Shown here piece by piece: positions 14,695 to 22,022 of a stretch of 31,164 nucleotides of DNA. The translations under genes were made by a program, and so were the position numbers. The notes below the pieces were generated by a model that saw only the letters and a list, made by a program, of their open reading frames with translations, did not search any database and was not told where the DNA came from. The DNA lies in assembly GCA_023249255.1 (NCBI GenBank), contig JAHFCY010000008.1, positions 1-31,164 on the forward strand, written 5' to 3'. Source of the stretch: Candidatus Lindowiibacteriota bacterium. Its GTDB lineage: Bacteria > Lindowbacteria > 2-12-FULL-62-27. Position 1 is the stretch's first letter, and each line of letters begins with the position of its first letter.

Positions 14695-15770
14695 TGGAAT
14701 CCGTCAGACACCTGATCGACTGGCTGGCGTCGCCGATCCGTTTCTTGCCCCTCGTCTGCGTCATCTTTTTCCTCGCCCTGCGCGGATATCGGACGATCAC
14801 GCGGCCGCGTGTGGCGCTGGCGATCCTGCTCGGCGCGATTATCTTCTACGTTCTGTCTCTTCTGGATCACAACTTCCGGCATATCGTCGCCAAACCGGAC
14901 AACGTGCCCATCACGATCATGCTGTTTCTGTCAGGTTTTTGCACGTATCTGGCGCTTCGGCAGGCCGCGATCAATGACGAGCGAATGGAGCGGGGTCTTG
15001 CGCCGCTCGAAAAAGAGGGATCCGAGACGATTTTTGTCTGGCCCGATCTGGTCTACATCGAATTTCTCGCGGCGGTGCTGGTCGGCATTCTGCTGACGAT
15101 CTGGTCGATTGAACTCAAGGCGCCGCTCGAACAACCGGCAAGCCCGTTCAGGGCGCCGAATCCTTCGAAGGCGCCGTGGTACTTTCTTGGTCTTCAGGAA
15201 ATGCTCGTCTATTTCGATCCGTGGCTGGCCGGCGTCGTGTTCCCGACGCTGATTATCACCGGGTTGATGTCCATTCCCTACATGGACATGAATCCGAGGG
15301 GAACCGGATACTATTCGTTCAAACAGCGCCGGATGGCGATCACGCTTTACCTGTTCGGATTTTTGTTCTTGTGGGTCACGCTGATTACGCTCGGGACGTT
15401 TTTCCGCGGCCCCAACTGGAATTTCTTCGGGCCGTACGAATACTGGGACGTGCACAAAGTCCAGCCGCTGGTGAACATCAATCTAAGCGAGATCATCTAC
15501 ATCAAGATTCTCGGCACAGGATTGCCGTCCAACTGGTTTCTGAGAGAAATCTGGGGGCTTCTTTTCATCGCGTTTTACGTTTTCGGTCTTCCTCCGCTTC
15601 TGGCCAAAACCGCTCTCAAGAATTTTGCCGCGAAGATGGGATTCATCCGGTACAACGTTTTCATGCTGCATTTTCTCATGATGATGCTTCTGCCCATCAA
15701 AATGATCTGCCGGTGGCTCTTCAACCTGAAATATTTCGTCGCCGTCACAGAGTTTTTCTTCAATATATGA
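14694..15770 (+). CDS. Cytochrome b C-terminal (subunit IV-like) protein with extra membrane helices
   Basis: This 358-residue membrane protein matches the C-terminal half of cytochrome b/subunit IV of b6f, but that subunit is about 160 residues. The core begins near 112 (ETIFVWPDLVYIEFLAAVLV) and includes the Qo motif region NPSKA160-P161-W162-Y163-FLGLQEMLVYFDPW. The usual PEWY glutamate is replaced by proline (APWY). Before the core are three hydrophobic segments (about 15-30, 40-58, 71-89). After it come further helices and GTFFRGPNWNFFGPYEYWD. It is coupled to the b6-like gene by a one-base overlap, so together they form the split cytochrome b. The APWYFLGLQEML version is familiar to me from non-proteobacterial menaquinol:cytochrome c reductases. 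Confidence 0.88.
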   Translation: MESVRHLIDWLASPIRFLPLVCVIFFLALRGYRTITRPRVALAILLGAIIFYVLSLLDHNFRHIVAKPDNVPITIMLFLSGFCTYLALRQAAINDERMERGLAPLEKEGSETIFVWPDLVYIEFLAAVLVGILLTIWSIELKAPLEQPASPFRAPNPSKAPWYFLGLQEMLVYFDPWLAGVVFPTLIITGLMSIPYMDMNPRGTGYYSFKQRRMAITLYLFGFLFLWVTLITLGTFFRGPNWNFFGPYEYWDVHKVQPLVNINLSEIIYIKILGTGLPSNWFLREIWGLLFIAFYVFGLPPLLAKTALKNFAAKMGFIRYNVFMLHFLMMMLLPIKMICRWLFNLKYFVAVTEFFFNI

Positions 15771-15778
15771 ATACGATG

Positions 15779-15883
15779 GAAGTTTGGAGAAGCCTGATGA
15801 AGCCCGATGAAGTTTTGGTGGAATGGAATCTCACCATTCCCCCTTCTCCCGCCTTCTTCCGCCTTCTCCCGCCTTCTTCCAAC
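15779..15883. repeat. Palindromic element with 10-bp periodic GA/CT arms, copy 1
   Basis: The left arm is purine-rich (GAAGTTTGGAGAAG, GATGAAG). The core is a perfect 7-bp hairpin, GGAATGG (15820-15826) with CCATTCC (15834-15840). The right arm has four in-phase 10-mers starting at 15843: CTTCTCCCGC, CTTCTTCCGC, CTTCTCCCGC, CTTCTTCCAA. It fills almost the whole gap before the octaheme cytochrome gene. A related copy lies before speE. Confidence 0.7.
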
Positions 15884-15887
15884 TGAT

Positions 15888-18761
15888 ATGGCCCAAAAAC
15901 CTCCAGCAGACCGCTATTTCCGGAACATGGACACGGTGAACGCCGTATTTTTCTTCTCATCCGTCGCCATGGTGGCCGTCATCGCCTGGATGGCCTGGCA
16001 GGACTATGACCGCGACTGGAAACAGTATCAGCGGCAGTTCATGAAGAAGGAGCGGCAGATCGCGAAATGGGATATGGAGCAGGCCAAGGTGAAAGTCGAT
16101 CAGGAAAAAATCGCACAACTTGAAAAAGATCTTGCGGCCGAGGAGGAATCGTTCAAATTTCCGAACGTGGGTAAATGGATGGAACTGCATGGGGCGGAAG
16201 AGGGAGCGGCAAACGCGGAGGCGCAACTCGAGAAAAAGAAAACCCGGATGGCCGAAATCAAATCGCACCTCGACGCCATGAAGTATCAGGTGGAAGAGGC
16301 ACGCCGGCACGGCGCCGCGCAGGCGGTGGAAAAGGATTACGTGAAATTGGCGCAGGATTATCTCGGCGCGAAGGAAGAATTCATGCAGTCCGAGGCGGGA
16401 CTGAAGAAGGCGGAAGCGGCGGTGGCCGCGTTGACGGAACGCCGTGATCAACTAGAAAAAGCGTTGGATCACGCGCGTCTCGAAAGCAAACTGCTCGGGG
16501 CGAAAATCGAGAAACTCACGATCACGCCGACCAAGTTGGTTCTGAACGCCCCGATTCTTGATTTCATTTCTCCGACGTTCAAAATCAGACAAGTCGTCCT
16601 GCCGGATCTTCATGACGACTACAATTTTCTCGAAGTCGGAAAAGTCGACCGCTGTCAGACGTGTCATCTCGGCATCGAAAAGCCGAGTGTGAAGGACGCG
16701 GACGGAAACATCCTCAAGATCGGCTATGACGGCGCAAATATCAGGGAGCCGTTCCGGACACATCCCCAACCCGCATTGTACGTTTTATCCTCGTCCAAAC
16801 ATCCTCTGGATAAATTCGGCTGTTCGACCTGCCACAGAGGTGTCGGCCATGCCGTGAGTTTTCTCGACGCGGGGCATATTCCGCAGGATGTGGAACAGCT
16901 TGCGGCGTGGAGTAAAAAATACCATTACAAACCTCTCGATCATGAGCACCTGTCGGATTTCCTTTGGGATGACATGATGCATCCGAATGATATGGTCGAG
17001 GCGTCGTGCCTGAAATGCCACCAGGGAATGGTCGAGATTCCGGAAGCGCCCCGCCTCAACGCCGGCCGCCGGCTCTTCGAGGACTACGGCTGTTACGGCT
17101 GTCACAAAACCGCCGGATTCACAGATCTGCGCAAACCCGGCCCGCCGCTCACGCATGTTGAGGAAAAAGTGTCAAAAGACTGGGTCAAGAAATGGCTGAA
17201 AAATCCGAAGCACTTCCGGCCGACGACCCGGATGCCGAGATTTTTCGATCTGTCCAACACGTCGACGCCGGAGGATATGAAGCGAAGCGACGCCGAGATC
17301 GAGGCCATCGCCGCGTATATTTTCGAGCGCGCCAGACCGCAGACGACGTTTGACGCTCCGCCGTTTCCCGGCGACGCGCACCGCGGTAAGGAGTTGTTCG
17401 AGCGCGTTGGATGTCTGGGATGCCACAGCATGACGGCTACAGACCACACCGCAACCAATTTTGGACCTGATCTGTCGGCCATCGGAAGCAAGATCAAGGA
17501 CCGTGCGTGGCTCTATACATGGGTGAAAGATCCGAAACGATATTTCCCGAACACCAAAATGCCGAGCCTGCGGCTCACCGATGAGGAAGCCTCGGACATC
17601 ACGGCGTATCTGATGAGCCTCAAGAACGACGAATTCGACCGAGCGCCGGTCCCGGCCGGCTCGGACGACGAGGTTGACGCGATCCTGCGGGAGGCCTGGT
17701 CGGCGAAGATGACGCAGGCCGCAATTTCCGAAAAATTGCAGGGCATGACGTCCAAAGAAAAATGGCTGGCGGCCGGGGAAAAAATGATCGGACACTACGG
17801 CTGTTTCGGCTGTCACGATGTCGGCGGGTTTGAAAAGGCCAATCCTATCGGCACCGAGTTGACGGAGGAGGGAAGCAAGGACCTCGACAAACTGGATTTC
17901 GGCGGGATACACGGCATCCCGCATGAGCGGATCAGCTGGTTCACGCAGAAGCTGACGGATCCGAGGTCGTTTGACGAAGGCAAGGTCAAAGACCGGTTCG
18001 ACAAACTGCGGATGCCCAATTTTGATTTCACGCCCGATCAGGCTCGTCTGCTCATCACGCATATTCAGTCGCTGACCAAGGAGAAAGTCCGGCTGGATCA
18101 CCAGCGTCAGCTCTCCGCGCGCGAGCAGGTCATCGAAAAAGGCCGCCGGATGGTCCGGGACCATAACTGTTACGGCTGTCACACCGTGGACGGCCACACC
18201 GGCGGCATCCGGGCGTATTATCAGGAGGATCCCGGCCTTGCTCCGCCGCTCCTGTTTGGCGAAGGCAAAAAAGTTCAGAGTTACTGGCTCTACGAATTTT
18301 TGAAATCACCGGCGATGATCCGGCCGTGGCTGAACGTGCGGATGCCGACGTTCGGATTCACCGACGAGGAAGCGACCGCCCTCGTGAATTATTTCCAGGC
18401 CCTGGATGACGTTCAGACGGTGTACCGTCCGAAGGACTTTCACAAGCCCGACCCGCAGATGGCAGCGGTGGGCCGGCAGATGTTCATGCAGTTGCAGTGC
18501 GCGAAGTGCCATGTCGTCGGCTCGACCGCCCCGCCGGGCCGGGCCGCGGGGGATCTGGCGCCGGATTTGTCGATGGCGAAGACTCGCCTGAATCCCGAAT
18601 GGATCCCGGAGTGGCTGGAAGATCCGACGAAACTGATGCCGGGTACGCGCATGCCGTCATTTTTTGCGGATGGAACGTCGCCCCTGCCGGCCGTTCTGGA
18701 CGGCAAATCTGACGCCCAGCGACGCGCTCTGCGGGATTATTTGCTGTCGATCCAGAATTAA
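15888..18761 (+). CDS. Membrane-anchored octaheme c-type cytochrome with long coiled coil
   Basis: This 957-residue protein begins with one membrane helix (about 17-37). A long charged coiled coil follows to about 230 (KKERQIAKWDMEQAKVKVDQ and similar). Eight CxxCH heme sites start at C256, C312, C374, C402, C509, C639, C761 and C871. The last five are each followed by a distal Met motif (MPRF, MPSL, MPNF, MPTF, MPSF), so they are class I cytochrome c domains in tandem. The first three lack it and form a separate triheme part. It closes the bc operon and is the likely electron acceptor from the Rieske protein, replacing cytochrome c1 or f. The ccm genes upstream would load its hemes. The ATG at 15888 excludes the repeat element before it. 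Confidence 0.93.
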   Translation: MAQKPPADRYFRNMDTVNAVFFFSSVAMVAVIAWMAWQDYDRDWKQYQRQFMKKERQIAKWDMEQAKVKVDQEKIAQLEKDLAAEEESFKFPNVGKWMELHGAEEGAANAEAQLEKKKTRMAEIKSHLDAMKYQVEEARRHGAAQAVEKDYVKLAQDYLGAKEEFMQSEAGLKKAEAAVAALTERRDQLEKALDHARLESKLLGAKIEKLTITPTKLVLNAPILDFISPTFKIRQVVLPDLHDDYNFLEVGKVDRCQTCHLGIEKPSVKDADGNILKIGYDGANIREPFRTHPQPALYVLSSSKHPLDKFGCSTCHRGVGHAVSFLDAGHIPQDVEQLAAWSKKYHYKPLDHEHLSDFLWDDMMHPNDMVEASCLKCHQGMVEIPEAPRLNAGRRLFEDYGCYGCHKTAGFTDLRKPGPPLTHVEEKVSKDWVKKWLKNPKHFRPTTRMPRFFDLSNTSTPEDMKRSDAEIEAIAAYIFERARPQTTFDAPPFPGDAHRGKELFERVGCLGCHSMTATDHTATNFGPDLSAIGSKIKDRAWLYTWVKDPKRYFPNTKMPSLRLTDEEASDITAYLMSLKNDEFDRAPVPAGSDDEVDAILREAWSAKMTQAAISEKLQGMTSKEKWLAAGEKMIGHYGCFGCHDVGGFEKANPIGTELTEEGSKDLDKLDFGGIHGIPHERISWFTQKLTDPRSFDEGKVKDRFDKLRMPNFDFTPDQARLLITHIQSLTKEKVRLDHQRQLSAREQVIEKGRRMVRDHNCYGCHTVDGHTGGIRAYYQEDPGLAPPLLFGEGKKVQSYWLYEFLKSPAMIRPWLNVRMPTFGFTDEEATALVNYFQALDDVQTVYRPKDFHKPDPQMAAVGRQMFMQLQCAKCHVVGSTAPPGRAAGDLAPDLSMAKTRLNPEWIPEWLEDPTKLMPGTRMPSFFADGTSPLPAVLDGKSDAQRRALRDYLLSIQN

Positions 18762-18765
18762 TTTT

Positions 18766-18787
18766 CTTCTCCCGGAACTTCTTCCAT
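18766..18787. repeat. Short CT-rich remnant related to the palindromic elements
   Basis: Directly after the octaheme stop, CTTCTCCCGGAA is followed by CTTCTTCCAT. This repeats the CTTCTCC/CTTCTTCC alternation of copies 1 and 2 but has no GA arm, so it may be a decayed fragment. It is short enough that chance is possible. Confidence 0.3.
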
Positions 18788-18806
18788 CTTGTCCAAAATA
18801 TTTCTA

Positions 18807-18835
18807 TTGACACCTCCCCCCCATATCGGTACACT
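18807..18835 (+). promoter_or_regulatory. Promoter of the CFI-box secreted protein gene
   Basis: Perfect TTGACA (18807-18812), a 17-base spacer containing a run of C, and TACACT (18830-18835) make a good sigma-70 promoter. The start of transcription would be near 18842, giving a leader of about 80 bases. In that leader CGTTTC (18878-18883) and GAAACG (18888-18893) form a small hairpin. A strong Shine-Dalgarno AGGAGGT lies at 18904-18910. Confidence 0.7.
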
Positions 18836-18921
18836 CGGCCAATTCCGTCTTGGACACTCGGACATCGTACATAGACACGTTTCACGCGAAACGAATACTT
18901 GTTAGGAGGTGGTTGTTACAC

Positions 18922-21243
18922 ATGAACCGTAAACTTTCGATGGGGTTGCTTGGTATTGTGTGTGTGATGTTTTTGGTTGGAATGAGTTTGCCTGCTTCTG
19001 CCACGTTTACACAGGATACGCTGGTTATAAATGGAACTGCGGATACGTCCTCGCTGATTGACACGACTTACATTGGTAAAAGCCCGTCCGATACGCCGAA
19101 TGGGCTTCTGGACATGGCGATGGACGATTCCGGGAGCATGTATCTTCTGCATATGCAGCGCGAGGCCGGGAGCCTCGGATATCTGGTCGTCACGAAGGTG
19201 GATACGTCAGGCGCGTTCGTCAAGAATCTTCTGGTTGGATCATTTTCAAATCTTTCCGGTAACAAGGTTCGTCGGCAAGCCATTGCCGTCAACCGGAAAA
19301 CCCAGGCCATTTATGTCGTGGCCGCCAATGAATCGAGCGCCGTGCTTTTTACAGATACAGGAGCCCAGTTGAATGACTCGTTCACGGTCGACACGATTCC
19401 CGGCTTCACATTGAGACGGATGGACACCAATTTTGGATCGATCGACGTCACGGTGTTTGGCGGCAGCGCAACGGACAGTGTGTATGTCGTCGGAATCATG
19501 GACACGCCGGCGGGTACCACGGCAACGAAGGTCGACTCCGGGATCAAGCTCTGGAGATTCAGTTCGCTTGGACGATTGCAGGATAGCGCGCTGTTGGTGT
19601 ATCAGACCCCGGATACCAGCGTCGTTTCAACGGGATCAAGCGGTGAAACGGGTCCGAGTCTTGATCCGTTCAGAATTCCGTCCAGAGTCGTGATTCAAGC
19701 GATTGCCTCGGATAAGATTGCGGTGTTGTACATCGGACATCGTCCCTTCTGGAACGGTGACTCCAATTTGACCAACGACCTTGGAGCTCTGAATGCGGCG
19801 GACACGACTACCGGTATCTGGTATGACACGTTTCAGATCCTTGGATCGGGTGCGGTCACATCGGACACGGGCGTCGACACGATCGCCTTTCCAGCCGGTT
19901 CTGTCGGTACAGACAGCCAGATGGCCATCACGATGGCGTGGGATACCTTCAACAATCGTCTTGTCATTTATTACCAGACCGTGGCCAAGGGAACAGCGAA
20001 ATTGCGCCGGGCCTATATCGACGGCGCCGGGCATTATTCCGCCAGCAACGACAGTGACGTGAGTTCCGAGCTGTCGACGGACACCGTTCCGGTGGCGCTT
20101 GCGCTGACCATTCAGAAACTGCAGGGTTCAAGCGTGAAGGAGCACGTTGCGTTTCGGTCGAGGGGTTCCCAGCGGATTTACTACATTAACCGGGCAGCGG
20201 ACGCGTTGGGGACGAATGTCACGTTTGACACGGTGGCGCTTCCGGCGGTGGGCACGGCGGCCACGACAAGCGACTCAAACGTAACCGTCGGCGTGACCAA
20301 AGACGGATCTCCCCGCGTATTTTATGCCCAGCAGACCGTGGGAGAGATATTTGTCAATGAGGGCAGACCGGAGGCCGTCGCGCTGGCGTCGGACGCCGGG
20401 ATTTCCGTATCCAATTCCCAGTCTCTGTCGTCCACGACCGCGGCCACGACGCCGTCGATCACGCTCAACATCGTTCCGCCGGTCAATGACGACGCGACGC
20501 CCCAGTTTGAGCAGGTGGCGATTACCCAGCCGTCGAGTTCGAATCCCGCCTCGGCGTCGTCCTTGTCCGACTTTACGACGCCGACGTACAGCGTGACCGC
20601 GCCGCTGGGCAACATCACCGGCGACACGCTGACGTGCGACATCAATTCTCTGCAGGACGGTGTGGCGCTCTACATTCGCCGGCCGTTGGACACGACGCCG
20701 AGCGGTGGGAGCAATTATTACGATACTTACATGTTCGGCGGCTTGACGGACAGCCAGATCACAGTGCTGGCCGGGACGATGGTGAAACTTCGCATCGGTG
20801 ATACAGCCGGCAAGATGTTCACTGACAATCTGATCAGCGACAGCGGCGTGGCGGTTCGAGTCAAGATGGTTCTGACGCCGGCGTATATGGCAACGCTCGT
20901 TGCGGCGGGCATCGACACGTCGCACCTGTCGATCTGGAAAGCCACGGGATCGTCGCTGTCGACGACGAATGACTTCGCCGAGGTCGGCGTGTCGTTTACG
21001 GCGTCAGACTTGCACGATGGCGGCAATTTCACCCTGACGTCGTCCGCGATCACGAGCTTTTCGTTCGTCGTGGTGGCTCCGGGGTCTCCGGCGGTGACGC
21101 CGGGCGGCGGCGGGATCTGTCTGATCGGCCGGTTCATGACTGAAACGTCTCCGACGCTTGACGCGTTCCGTTCGGTTCGTGATGCGTTGCTATCGACGAG
21201 ACTTGGCCGATCGCTGACGAAGTGGTATTACAATTTGAAGTAA
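18922..21243 (+). CDS. Large secreted protein with variant CFI-box C-terminus
   Basis: This 773-residue protein has a signal peptide (MNRKLSMGLLGIVCVMFLVGMSLPASA). A long beta-rich region rich in Asp, Thr and Ser follows, with repeated short motifs such as MDDSGSMYLL, AVNRKTQAIYVV, DSVYVVGIMD and DKIAVLYIGH, suggesting propeller-like blades. A Ser/Thr/Pro linker leads to a second beta domain. The end, after a Pro-Gly-rich hinge, is GGGGICLIGRF, then FRSVRDALLSTRLGRSLTKWYY, with C733 the last cysteine. This resembles the CFI-box C-terminal domain (CFIATAAYGS, then LRxFRD, GR, YY) seen at the end of many secreted proteins, but with CLIGRF in place of CFIATA. The gene has its own promoter, leader and terminator. 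Function is unknown; a surface or envelope location is likely. Confidence 0.85.
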   Translation: MNRKLSMGLLGIVCVMFLVGMSLPASATFTQDTLVINGTADTSSLIDTTYIGKSPSDTPNGLLDMAMDDSGSMYLLHMQREAGSLGYLVVTKVDTSGAFVKNLLVGSFSNLSGNKVRRQAIAVNRKTQAIYVVAANESSAVLFTDTGAQLNDSFTVDTIPGFTLRRMDTNFGSIDVTVFGGSATDSVYVVGIMDTPAGTTATKVDSGIKLWRFSSLGRLQDSALLVYQTPDTSVVSTGSSGETGPSLDPFRIPSRVVIQAIASDKIAVLYIGHRPFWNGDSNLTNDLGALNAADTTTGIWYDTFQILGSGAVTSDTGVDTIAFPAGSVGTDSQMAITMAWDTFNNRLVIYYQTVAKGTAKLRRAYIDGAGHYSASNDSDVSSELSTDTVPVALALTIQKLQGSSVKEHVAFRSRGSQRIYYINRAADALGTNVTFDTVALPAVGTAATTSDSNVTVGVTKDGSPRVFYAQQTVGEIFVNEGRPEAVALASDAGISVSNSQSLSSTTAATTPSITLNIVPPVNDDATPQFEQVAITQPSSSNPASASSLSDFTTPTYSVTAPLGNITGDTLTCDINSLQDGVALYIRRPLDTTPSGGSNYYDTYMFGGLTDSQITVLAGTMVKLRIGDTAGKMFTDNLISDSGVAVRVKMVLTPAYMATLVAAGIDTSHLSIWKATGSSLSTTNDFAEVGVSFTASDLHDGGNFTLTSSAITSFSFVVVAPGSPAVTPGGGGICLIGRFMTETSPTLDAFRSVRDALLSTRLGRSLTKWYYNLK

Positions 21244-21255
21244 TTTTGTAACGAT

Positions 21256-21379
21256 TCACCACAGGGTACACAGAGATTGTCCACAGAGCGCACAGAGAAT
21301 TTTTTGAGGGTTTACTTTAAGAGAATTTCTCTGCGGCCTGCGTGTTCAGCCTCTGTGGCCTCTGTGGTGATGTTTTTTT
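21256..21379 (+). terminator. Palindromic CACAGAG-repeat element acting as terminator
   Basis: TCACCACAG (21256-21264) pairs perfectly with CTGTGGTGA (21362-21370), and T7 follows (21373-21379). The left arm repeats CACAGAG every 9-13 bases; the right arm carries the complementary CTCTGTG units. The A+T-rich loop region lies around 21300-21325. It follows the secreted-protein stop by 13 bases and is well placed to end that transcript. Similar CACAGAG-type intergenic repeats occur in many bacterial genomes, to my knowledge without an assigned function. Confidence 0.65.
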
Positions 21380-21388
21380 GTAAAATTA

Positions 21389-21417
21389 TTGACAAGAGGG
21401 GCAAAAGTTGCGATATT
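21389..21417 (+). promoter_or_regulatory. speD promoter
   Basis: TTGACA (21389-21394), 17 bases and GATATT (21412-21417) fit a sigma-70 promoter, just after the preceding terminator. Transcription would start near 21424, about 30 bases before the GTG of speD. AGAGGTG (21437-21443) is the probable ribosome binding site. Confidence 0.65.
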
Positions 21418-21437
21418 TCGCAAACATTTTGCGCAAA
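21408..21437. promoter_or_regulatory. Two TTGCG palindromes over the speD promoter
   Basis: TTGCGA-TATT-TCGCAA (21408-21423) is a perfect 6-bp inverted repeat covering the -10 hexamer. TTTGCGCAAA (21428-21437) is a perfect 10-bp palindrome covering the early transcript. Both share the half-site TTGCG. This arrangement suits a dimeric repressor, for example one sensing polyamine supply; no regulator is identified. Confidence 0.4.
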
Positions 21438-21453
21438 GAGGTGAGAAGCTGAA

Positions 21454-21867
21454 GTGAAACAACTCGGGAAGCATCTGCTGGTTGAGCTTTACGATTGCGA
21501 TTCGAAATTTCTGAACAATAGCGCGCTTGTGGAACGCGAGATGCAGAAGGCGGCCCGTGCGGCCAAGGCCACCATCGTCCGTTCCACCTTCCACACGTTC
21601 AGTCCTTACGGCGTGTCGGGCGTTGTCGTCATCGCCGAATCCCACCTCACCATCCACACGTGGCCGGAACACAACTACGCGGCGGTCGATATTTTCACGT
21701 GCGGCACATCGGTCGAGCCGTACACGGCTTATCAGGTCTTGAAAGACGCTTTCCGCTCGAAGAACTCGTCGGTGATCGAGCTCAAGCGCGGGCTTCTTGA
21801 GGATCCGATTCAGAAGGCTCGCAAGATTGTCCGCCGCCGGCTTGTTAAACAGCAACAGCCCGCCTGA
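21454..21867 (+). CDS. speD: SpeD, S-adenosylmethionine decarboxylase proenzyme
   Basis: This 137-residue protein is the short bacterial/archaeal type of AdoMet decarboxylase. The self-cleavage site is AE62-S63-H, where Ser63 becomes the pyruvoyl cofactor. H68 in IHTWPEH and C83 in FTCG are the processing and catalytic residues, at the same numbers as in the Thermotoga enzyme. It makes decarboxylated AdoMet, the aminopropyl donor used by the spermidine synthase encoded next. The start is GTG with AGAGGTG upstream. It has its own promoter, and the long palindromic element lies between it and speE. Confidence 0.95.
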   Translation: MKQLGKHLLVELYDCDSKFLNNSALVEREMQKAARAAKATIVRSTFHTFSPYGVSGVVVIAESHLTIHTWPEHNYAAVDIFTCGTSVEPYTAYQVLKDAFRSKNSSVIELKRGLLEDPIQKARKIVRRRLVKQQQPA

Positions 21868-21871
21868 CTTG

Positions 21872-22015
21872 TTGAAGAAGGCTGAAGAAGTCTGAAGTTG
21901 CAGAAGCCTGAAGAAGTCTGAAGAAGGAAGAAGTCGGATGAAAATATTTAGTTCATTTCATCAGGTTTTATCGCACTTCTCCAGACTTCTTCCGACTTCT
22001 CCAGACTTCTGATTC
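21872..22015. repeat. Palindromic element with 10-bp periodic GA/CT arms, copy 2
   Basis: The GA arm has 10-mers such as GAAGAAGGCT, GAAGAAGTCT and GAAGAAGGAA. The core hairpin is GATGAAA (21937-21943) with TTTCATC (21956-21962). The CT arm has in-phase units CTTCTCCAGA, CTTCTTCCGA, CTTCTCCAGA, CTTCTGATTC from 21976. Read on the minus strand it contains TCTGGAGAAG and CCTGATGAA, matching copy 1. It fills the gap between speD and speE, ending 7 bases before the speE ATG. Confidence 0.7.
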
Positions 22016-22022
22016 TTTTCCC

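Noticed and set aside
15779-15883. CRISPR array
   Set aside because: The units are 10 bases with no spacers; CRISPR repeats of 23-40 bases with unique spacers are absent.
15807-15887. Longer start for the octaheme cytochrome
   Set aside because: The extra residues are encoded by the palindromic element (Pro/Ser/Leu-rich from CTTCTCC repeats) and do not look like protein.
17172-18197. 341-codon open frame antisense to the octaheme cytochrome gene
   Set aside because: The sense frame has CxxCH and MP motifs throughout; the antisense product has no recognisable features.
18842-18921. Riboswitch in the leader of the CFI-box protein gene
   Set aside because: Only one 6-bp hairpin is visible in about 80 bases, and no known riboswitch core was recognised.
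21346-21855. 169-codon frame antisense to speD
   Set aside because: It ends in the CACAGAG repeat (HHHRGHRG-type tail) and mirrors speD. It is a repeat-driven artefact.
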